In this document: positions 1 through 3,920 of the stretch, piece by piece
Layout: each line of letters begins with the position of its first letter
Numbering within the stretch: the first letter of the stretch is position 1
Source: Candidatus Daviesbacteria bacterium RIFCSPLOWO2_02_FULL_41_8
GTDB lineage: Bacteria > Patescibacteriota > Microgenomatia > Daviesbacterales > UBA10151
Direction of reading: 5' to 3'
Assembly: GCA_001777455.1 (NCBI GenBank)
Contig: MFDZ01000033.1
Coordinates: forward strand, 1-6,642
DNA: 6,642 nucleotides
Program-made: the position numbers and the translations under genes
Notes under the pieces: model-generated
The model's input: the letters and a program-made list of their open reading frames with translations, nothing else
Databases searched by the model: none
What the model was told of the DNA's origin: nothing

Positions 1-170
1 GTATCAGCTATCTCAACTCTCAGTTTGCTCCCCTTTATATCAATATCCTTAAATATTGGTTGATCTGGCACAAATGGTAAATTAGAAATATCCGGATTTT
101 TAAGATAGACGAAAAGCGCTAAAAAAATTATTAAAAATATAAAAATAAATTGTAAAATAAATTTTTTCAC
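1..170 (-). CDS. Membrane-anchored DUF192-like protein, N-terminal part (cut by window edge)
   Basis: A minus-strand reading frame starts with GTG at 170-168 and stays open to the left edge, giving 56 complete codons. It begins (M)KKFILQFIFIF and has one hydrophobic segment at about residues 4-23, so it is probably an N-terminal membrane anchor or uncleaved signal. A linker of about 20 residues follows, and then KLRVEIADT, which resembles the opening strand of DUF192 domains (VEVADTPxxRxxGLM). The part that would decide this, the GLMFR region, lies outside the window. An in-frame TAA lies five codons upstream and no ATG is available, so GTG is the only reasonable start. The gene begins 26 bases after the nuclease stop on the same strand and has no visible promoter or Shine-Dalgarno sequence, so it is probably cotranscribed. 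The coding call is fairly safe; the DUF192 assignment rests on about nine residues. Confidence 0.6.
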   Translation of the reverse strand, partial: MKKFILQFIFIFLIIFLALFVYLKNPDISNLPFVPDQPIFKDIDIKGSKLRVEIAD

Positions 171-196
171 TTTGATTTCAGTTTACCACAACCACA

Positions 197-790
197 CTAA
201 CGGCATTTTCCCCACAGGCCTCTACTGCTTTCTTTTGCTTCCCTTTCCGCTAATCTGAACTCTTCATTGTATTTAACATCCGGAGGATAGGTCAGCACTT
301 TGGCAAACCCCTCCCTTACCAAATAATCGTTTACAAAAAGTGTTTGATCGCCGGGAAGCGGCAGAAAAATATAACGAAGCTGTCTTTTATATTTATCTGT
401 TTCAGACACATCCTTTTGTAAAATAACTTCTTTACCGCTTAATAATCCTTTAACTTCATTGCTGGCCTCTTTGCCAAAACACCCAACCGGCCGGCGGGGA
501 TCAACAGTTTCCGGGGTGTCTATACCTATCAGACGGACAGTATTTTTATCATTTACTACAATTGTATCCCCGTCCACAACTTTGGTTACCAAAGCCCTTT
601 CCCCCTCTACGCCTGCTGTAGCAGAAGCTGAAGCTGAAGTAATAGGCAGTGCGGTTTCAGCGGATAAAACAGGTGATGGTTCAGGCGCTAGTTCCTGGTT
701 CTTCACCATACCAAACCATAAAAAGCCCAGACCGAGGGTGATTATAAAAATGCTGGATAAGACTAAAAGCTTAGTATTGGACCATAACAT
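197..790 (-). CDS. Thermonuclease (staphylococcal nuclease-like) with N-terminal membrane anchor
   Basis: This 197-residue protein belongs to the SNase family, which cleaves DNA and RNA using calcium. An N-terminal hydrophobic segment (about residues 8-27) indicates export or anchoring, followed by a low-complexity Pro/Ser/Ala linker (about 35-60). The nuclease domain spans about residues 65-197. It shows DGDT (D75), RLIGIDTPE (R86, D91, E94), TDKYKRQLRYIF (R136) and NDYLVREGFAKV, so the residues matching D21, R35, D40, E43 and R87 of the staphylococcal enzyme are all present. A glycine common in the KYGR motif is lysine here. C104 (VGCFGKEA) and C196 (GLWGKC) are positioned as in many exported relatives and may form a disulfide. 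It lies upstream of the DUF192-like gene and 136 bases downstream of the CvpA-CAP gene, all on one strand. No convincing promoter or Shine-Dalgarno sequence was found, so readthrough from the upstream gene is possible. Confidence 0.93.
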   Translation of the reverse strand: MLWSNTKLLVLSSIFIITLGLGFLWFGMVKNQELAPEPSPVLSAETALPITSASASATAGVEGERALVTKVVDGDTIVVNDKNTVRLIGIDTPETVDPRRPVGCFGKEASNEVKGLLSGKEVILQKDVSETDKYKRQLRYIFLPLPGDQTLFVNDYLVREGFAKVLTYPPDVKYNEEFRLAEREAKESSRGLWGKCR

Positions 791-794
791 AAAA

Positions 795-851
795 AATTTC
801 TAATTTTTAATTTCTAATTAATGACTAAATGTCGAAATGTCTAAACTAATC
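795..851. repeat. AT-rich short direct repeats in the intergenic region
   Basis: Two exact copies of AATTTCTAATT lie at 795-805 and 809-819, a 14-base period. They are followed directly by an 8-base series: AATGACTA (820-827), AATGTCGA (828-835), AATGTCTA (836-843), then a diverged AACTAATC (844-851). Inverted copies of the first unit, TTAGAAAT at 864-871 and TTAGAAATT at 899-907, lie further right, so the 136-base gap between the CAP and nuclease genes is built largely from variants of one short word. The origin is unknown. Confidence 0.6.
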
Positions 852-871
852 ATTAAACATTTTTTAGAAAT

Positions 872-900
872 GAGGCAAAGCCTCTTTCCAAGCTTTGCTT
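872..900. other. Two adjacent hairpins with an alternative pairing
   Basis: GAGGC-AAA-GCCTC (872-884) forms a five-pair hairpin and AAGC-TTT-GCTT (890-900) a four-pair one. GCAAAG (875-880) can instead pair with CTTTGC (893-898), so the two forms exclude each other. The site lies just after the stop of the minus-strand CvpA-CAP gene, where a terminator would be expected. Neither strand shows a clear T-tract after the stem, so it is not a canonical intrinsic terminator. Confidence 0.35.
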
Positions 901-926
901 AGAAATTAGGTCAATTAGTAATTAGG

Positions 927-1877
927 TTAATTACTGAATACTTGTGTAAACATCTTCCCATATACCCCCGCGTCCATCGCTCCGATCCCTGCCTTTGCAT
1001 AATCGGGTGATAAAATATTGGCCCTGTGTCCTTCTGAATTCATTAAGCCCTTGTGCGCCGATTCAACACCGGGAGCATAGGCTAAATTTTCCCCGATTAC
1101 TAAAAAATCGACGCCGGCCGCGAGTGCCCGGTCTGCCACTATGTGGCCTTCCGGAGAATAGTGAGAAAAATATCCTTTTTTTAACATGTCCTCGCTATAC
1201 ACCCTGGCTATTCCGCGAAGTTTTTCATCCAAAACCAGCGCATTAAAACCCCGACTGGTCCTTTCCTTATTAACTAAATCCAGCATTTCACCTTCAGCCA
1301 CACTGTCAACGGATACTTTGTCTGTCTGAAACCCCAAATTAATGCGCTCGTTAGTTTGCGGTTTAATAGTCAGGAAAGTTAAGGAGTCATTGGCTACTCC
1401 ACCGAAAACCTGTTTGATCGGTTGCTCCAGGGAATAGGCATTTTTTAAAATGACACTGCCGATGCCGGAATCAAGAACCGATTTTTTAATAGATGGTTGA
1501 ATGGGAAAAGTGGCAATCATCACCAAACCAATGGCAATAAAAATTAGTCCCCGTAGAAATGCCGGAATGATAGATATAAACCGGGATCCGGGGAATTTAA
1601 GCCTGGGAATTTTTTTAATAAATATCCTGACTAAAAGAAAAAATATTGCCTCCGATAAAAACCAAACAACCATAAATCCTAAAACTAAGGTTAGTCCGTG
1701 CGGAATATGAAACTCTTTTTCAAAAAAGCTTGCCGGAAAATTATATAAGCTAAAAGATAAAATTCCCGCCAGCAAAAAACTGGCCAGATCAAGGAGTTCA
1801 AAAATTAAAGGCCTCCTGATTGCTTCCAGGGCAAAAAAGAGGAGCATTAAGATAATAACCAAGTCAACCCAATTCAT
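927..1877 (-). CDS. CvpA-like membrane domain fused to extracellular CAP/SCP domain
   Basis: Starting at the ATG at 1877-1875, the protein has 316 residues. Residues 1-125 are a CvpA-type region with four likely membrane helices (about 4-20, 28-47, 62-87 and 103-124), beginning MNWVDLVIILMLLFFALEA, a typical CvpA opening. A linker of about 70 residues leads to a CAP domain (about 194-316) of the bacterial YkwD/SCP type: LVNKER (201-206), YFSH (H239), GENLAY (E263), the signature SEGHRANIL (H284), and a closing FTQVF. The histidines and glutamate that form the CAP cavity are present. The predicted topology puts the CAP domain outside the cell; its activity in bacteria is poorly known. An upstream ATG (1889) would add four residues, but it overlaps the -10 element of a good promoter, so 1877 is preferred. 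The nuclease gene follows downstream. Confidence 0.9.
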   Translation of the reverse strand: MNWVDLVIILMLLFFALEAIRRPLIFELLDLASFLLAGILSFSLYNFPASFFEKEFHIPHGLTLVLGFMVVWFLSEAIFFLLVRIFIKKIPRLKFPGSRFISIIPAFLRGLIFIAIGLVMIATFPIQPSIKKSVLDSGIGSVILKNAYSLEQPIKQVFGGVANDSLTFLTIKPQTNERINLGFQTDKVSVDSVAEGEMLDLVNKERTSRGFNALVLDEKLRGIARVYSEDMLKKGYFSHYSPEGHIVADRALAAGVDFLVIGENLAYAPGVESAHKGLMNSEGHRANILSPDYAKAGIGAMDAGVYGKMFTQVFSN

Positions 1878-1884
1878 AAAGAGC

Positions 1885-1914
1885 ATCATACGACAAATCC
1901 GGGCGTCTTTTCAA
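1885..1914 (-). promoter_or_regulatory. Promoter of the CvpA-CAP gene
   Basis: On the minus strand, TTGAAA (1914-1909), an 18-base spacer and TATGAT (1890-1885) each match the sigma70 hexamers at five of six positions. Seven bases separate the -10 element from the ATG at 1877, so the transcript would start at or next to the start codon and be leaderless. The upstream ATG at 1889 lies within the -10 element and could not be in this transcript. Confidence 0.65.
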
Positions 1915-1951
1915 TTAAAACAGCTTTTTTCCCGATACATATCCACCCTAT

Positions 1952-1980
1952 TTGACAAAAATATACGCACGGTATATCAT
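1952..1980 (+). promoter_or_regulatory. Sigma70-type promoter before the 84-residue ORF
   Basis: TTGACA (1952-1957, perfect), a 17-base spacer and TATCAT (1975-1980, five of six) form the best promoter in the window. Transcription should start near 1987, about five bases before the ATG at 1992. It diverges from the CvpA-CAP promoter, whose -35 element lies 38 bases to the left. Confidence 0.65.
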
Positions 1981-1991
1981 GCTACGGAAAT

Positions 1992-2246
1992 ATGTCCAAT
2001 CTATCACATAAAGAAGACAGCATAGAACTGCATTTAGGCAAGCAATACACTGAAGGAGGCACTGAAAGAGCAACACCCGCGGGTGGATTTCGAAAATTCG
2101 TGTTGTCACGGTCCGGACGATTACCTGCAATTTTTGTTGCGTTATTATTATTGACCGGGGGTCAATGTATAGATAAAAATACTCCAATAAAGCTGCCAAA
2201 AATCCAGGCAGGTCCAACCGGGTTATATATTAATCAACTCCCATAA
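1992..2246 (+). CDS. Small hypothetical single-pass membrane protein (tentative)
   Basis: This 84-residue ORF is not recognised. About 33 polar residues are followed by a basic stretch (RKFVLSRSGR, 34-43), a short hydrophobic segment (about 44-58, LPAIFVALLLLTGG), and a polar tail ending INQLP. The charge pattern suggests the N-terminus inside and the tail outside. C59 follows the hydrophobic stretch, but GGQC is not a proper lipobox, so lipoprotein processing is unlikely. The best support is the strong promoter ending 11 bases before the ATG, which fits the nearly leaderless arrangement seen at other genes here. Against it, the ORF is short, has no recognised family, and an 89-codon frame is open on the opposite strand (1948-2217). 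A seven-pair hairpin (2150-2166) lies inside it. If it is not a gene, 1890-2268 would hold only promoters and possibly a non-coding RNA. Confidence 0.42.
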   Translation: MSNLSHKEDSIELHLGKQYTEGGTERATPAGGFRKFVLSRSGRLPAIFVALLLLTGGQCIDKNTPIKLPKIQAGPTGLYINQLP

Positions 2247-2254
2247 GTTCTCCG

Positions 2255-2269
2255 ACTAAACCCTTTAGT
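2255..2269 (+). terminator. Weak hairpin after the 84-residue ORF
   Basis: ACTAAA-CCC-TTTAGT can form a six-pair, AT-rich stem with a three-base loop nine bases after the stop at 2246. No T-tract follows (TTAAAG), so termination here is only a guess. Its right arm meets the -35 region of the tRNA promoter. Confidence 0.2.
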
Positions 2270-2297
2270 TTAAAGATGCGTGAATATCTTGTATAAT
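2269..2297 (+). promoter_or_regulatory. Promoter of the tRNA-Lys gene
   Basis: A perfect TATAAT (2292-2297) lies 17 bases downstream of TTTAAA (2269-2274, four of six matches to TTGACA). Transcription would start near 2304, giving a 5' leader of about 11 bases before the mature tRNA, to be removed by RNase P. Confidence 0.65.
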
Positions 2298-2314
2298 GCA
2301 ATCTGTAATTTATT

Positions 2315-2386
<72 letters not shown>

Positions 2387-2411
2387 CTTACAAAATGAAG
2401 TCCAGTGGAAA

Positions 2412-2618
2412 TTAATTTTCTTTAAGATCTATCCCTAATCTTATACAAATTGCTCTTACAGCAGTAGAATATGGGTATGCGGGTTCAGCTTTGGTTAACC
2501 GACCTTCTTTCGGACCTGATTGAACGAGAAGATTAACACCTTGATCTGGAATCGGACCAACCAGATCCTGATCGTATACGATTTCGGGATCAGAGTCACT
2601 TTCCACCCAGTTTACCAT
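2412..2618 (-). CDS. Small hypothetical protein, 68 residues
   Basis: The product is not recognised. From the ATG at 2618-2616 it has 68 residues, with an acidic N-terminus (ESDSDPEIVYDQD, 6-18), a Pro/Gly-containing middle and a tail that may be helical (STAVRAICIRLGIDLKEN). There is no membrane segment or signal peptide, so it should be cytosolic. The frame extends upstream to an ATG at 2666, which would give 84 residues. However, a good promoter (TTGACT, 17 bases, TACAAT) lies within that extension, and its -10 element ends just six bases before the ATG at 2618. The shorter, leaderless form is therefore preferred. The gene converges on tRNA-Lys and diverges from the ligase gene, with which it shares a compact promoter region. 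Coding is supported mainly by this promoter-start arrangement. Confidence 0.55.
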   Translation of the reverse strand: MVNWVESDSDPEIVYDQDLVGPIPDQGVNLLVQSGPKEGRLTKAEPAYPYSTAVRAICIRLGIDLKEN

Positions 2619-2624
2619 AACTGC

Positions 2625-2653
2625 ATTGTAGTAACAGTTCAATCCAAAGTCAA
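2625..2653 (-). promoter_or_regulatory. Promoter of the 68-residue small gene
   Basis: On the minus strand, TTGACT (2653-2648) and TACAAT (2630-2625) each match consensus at five of six positions, with an ideal 17-base spacer. Six bases (GCAGTT) separate the -10 element from the ATG at 2618, so the predicted mRNA is leaderless. Confidence 0.65.
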
Positions 2654-2671
2654 CTAATTTCCGCAAAACTT

Positions 2672-2680
2672 TGGTATACT
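2672..2680 (+). promoter_or_regulatory. Extended -10 promoter of the ligase gene
   Basis: TGG followed by TATACT (2672-2680) fits the extended -10 form TGN-TATAAT with one mismatch. No good -35 hexamer lies 16-18 bases upstream (AACTAA at 2652-2657), which the TG element may offset. Seven bases separate it from the ATG at 2688, so the transcript would be leaderless. The -35 element of the divergent small gene overlaps the expected -35 position, so the two promoters may interfere with each other. Confidence 0.6.
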
Positions 2681-2687
2681 TGCCTAG

Positions 2688-3878
2688 ATGAATATTCTAA
2701 ACTCCCTAAGCGGAAAAGAGGAAGAATTTACACCACTGCATAAAAACAAAGTAACCATTTATGTCTGCGGGATTACCCCTTATGATACTACTCACCTGGG
2801 TCATGCTTCCACCTACATCAGTTTTGACTCCCTAATCAGGTATTTAAAATTTAAAGGCTTTGAAGTTTTATACACTCAAAACGTGACAGATGTAAACGAC
2901 CGGGATCACGACATATTGGACCGGGCCAAAAAACTGCATGTTTCCTGGAAAAAACTGGCTGAGTACTGGACGGAGAAATTCTTGGCAGACATGCATGCGC
3001 TAAACTGGATTCACCCCAGCCACTACGTCAAAGCTTCCCGGCACATTCATCACATGATTGACTTAATTCAGGAGCTCTTAGATAAAGGGTTTGCCTACCG
3101 AAGAAACGGCAGTGTTTACCTTGATACAGCAAAAATTTCCGGCTACGGCAAATTATCCAAATTAAGCAAAGTTGAAATGATGAAGGTATCCCTTGACTTT
3201 GAGGAGGATTTGCAGTGTCCGGAAAAGAAAAACCCGCTGGATATTACTCTCTGGCGAGCCTCCTCTCCTGATCAGCTACCCCATATCCCGCATTTTGCCT
3301 CCCCTTTTGGGCCCGGCCGGCCTGGCTGGCACATTGAGTGTTCGGCCATGAGTATGGAATACCTGGGAGAGCAAATAGACATACACGGCGGAGGGACAGA
3401 CTTAAAGTTTCCGCATCATGAGGCCGAAATTGCCCAAAGCGAGGGTGCATCCGGTAAGGCGCCCTTTGCCAAATACTGGCTGCACAGCGGAACCGTATTT
3501 TACCGGGGCGCGAAAATGAGTAAATCCAAAGGAAATTTAGTCATGGTTTCCGATCTCCTTAAAAAATACTCCCCCAACGCTATCCGTTGGCTATTGCTAT
3601 CAAATCACTGGAGTAAACCCTGGGAATACAAAGAAAAAGATTTGATTAAGGCACAAAAAAATGTAGATACCATAGAATCTGCCCTAGTCTCGCCCTGTAC
3701 CGTACGGTACAGGGCCTCGCAAGGCGTCCCCCTGGAAGCAAGCGCCATCAACCAATTCGCCGCCATCTTGGATAATAATTTAGACACCCCCAAAGCCCTG
3801 GAATTTTTACTGGATTTAGCGAAACAAAAATCCCCAAGCCTGAAAAACCTTTATTCAAGTTTAGGATTTAAGTTATAG
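2688..3878 (+). CDS. CysRS-family cysteine-activating ligase, MshC-like short form
   Basis: The 396-residue protein is a class I ligase that should activate cysteine as cysteinyl-AMP. The ATP motifs are HLGH (36-39) and KMSKS (276-280). The zinc and cysteine-binding residues C27, C218, H243 and E247 have the same spacing as C209, H234 and E238 of E. coli CysRS. The start, [13 protein letters not shown], is CysRS-like, as are HIECSAMSM and IHGGG. Other stretches match the mycothiol ligase MshC instead: [19 protein letters not shown] (25-43), [11 protein letters not shown] (205-215), LDTPKAL (365-371) and the ending SLGFKL. Only 116 residues follow KMSKS, against about 190 in E. coli CysRS, and the C-terminal tRNA-binding region with its KDxxxAD and GTxW motifs is absent. 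It could be a reduced CysRS or a ligase joining cysteine to a small molecule. A 24-bp palindrome lies in the linker at 335-343. Confidence 0.9.
   Translation: MNILNSLSGKEEEFTPLHKNKVTIYVCGITPYDTTHLGHASTYISFDSLIRYLKFKGFEVLYTQNVTDVNDRDHDILDRAKKLHVSWKKLAEYWTEKFLADMHALNWIHPSHYVKASRHIHHMIDLIQELLDKGFAYRRNGSVYLDTAKISGYGKLSKLSKVEMMKVSLDFEEDLQCPEKKNPLDITLWRASSPDQLPHIPHFASPFGPGRPGWHIECSAMSMEYLGEQIDIHGGGTDLKFPHHEAEIAQSEGASGKAPFAKYWLHSGTVFYRGAKMSKSKGNLVMVSDLLKKYSPNAIRWLLLSNHWSKPWEYKEKDLIKAQKNVDTIESALVSPCTVRYRASQGVPLEASAINQFAAILDNNLDTPKALEFLLDLAKQKSPSLKNLYSSLGFKL
3692..3715. repeat. Perfect 24-bp palindrome inside the ligase gene
   Basis: The arms GCCCTGTACC and GGTACAGGGC flank the self-complementary core GTAC, giving 12 matched pairs with no mismatch and three GTAC words. 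In RNA it would form a ten-pair stem with a four-base loop. It is read in frame as PCTVRYR plus its flanks, in the variable linker between the catalytic part and the last helices. No T-tract follows, so it is not an intrinsic terminator. By chance such a palindrome is expected well under once per 1000 windows of this size. Confidence 0.9.
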
Positions 3879-3881
3879 TAT

Positions 3882-3910
3882 TTGCCAAAATCGGTAAAAG
3901 AATACATAAT
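3882..3910 (+). promoter_or_regulatory. Promoter of the giant ORF
   Basis: TTGCCA (3882-3887), a 17-base spacer and CATAAT (3905-3910) each match consensus at five of six positions. The -35 element begins four bases after the ligase stop codon. The predicted start of transcription is near 3917, leaving a leader of about four bases before the ATG at 3921. The giant gene can thus be expressed independently of the ligase gene, although readthrough is also possible because no terminator separates them. Confidence 0.6.
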
Positions 3911-3920
3911 AAAAACAACA

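Noticed and set aside
626..650. Short GCTGAA tandem repeat in the nuclease gene
   Set aside because: It simply encodes the Ser/Ala linker between the membrane anchor and the nuclease domain, a common low-complexity spacer.
459..803. Plus-strand frame of 114 codons
   Set aside because: It lies opposite the nuclease gene, whose catalytic motifs are unmistakable; the product is low-complexity Ser/Pro/Thr and has no promoter.
2074..2085. Perfect 12-bp palindrome CACCCGCGGGTG as a possible operator
   Set aside because: Six matched pairs are expected about once per window by chance, and it lies about 90 bases inside the predicted transcript rather than at a promoter.
1948..2217. Minus-strand frame of 89 codons, hydrophobic and cysteine-rich
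   Set aside because: It has no promoter close to its start and overlaps the plus-strand ORF that follows the strong promoter at 1952-1980.
2619..2666. Upstream extension of the small minus-strand gene to the ATG at 2666
   Set aside because: The -35 and -10 elements of its promoter lie inside this extension, so the codons would not be transcribed from that promoter.
3605..3793. Minus-strand frames opposite the ligase (also 3244-3450) and opposite the giant ORF (4140-4322, 4421-4648, 4958-5143, 5453-5647, 6387-6572)
   Set aside because: Each is short, lies antisense to a strongly supported gene and shows no recognisable domain or promoter; they are shadow frames.
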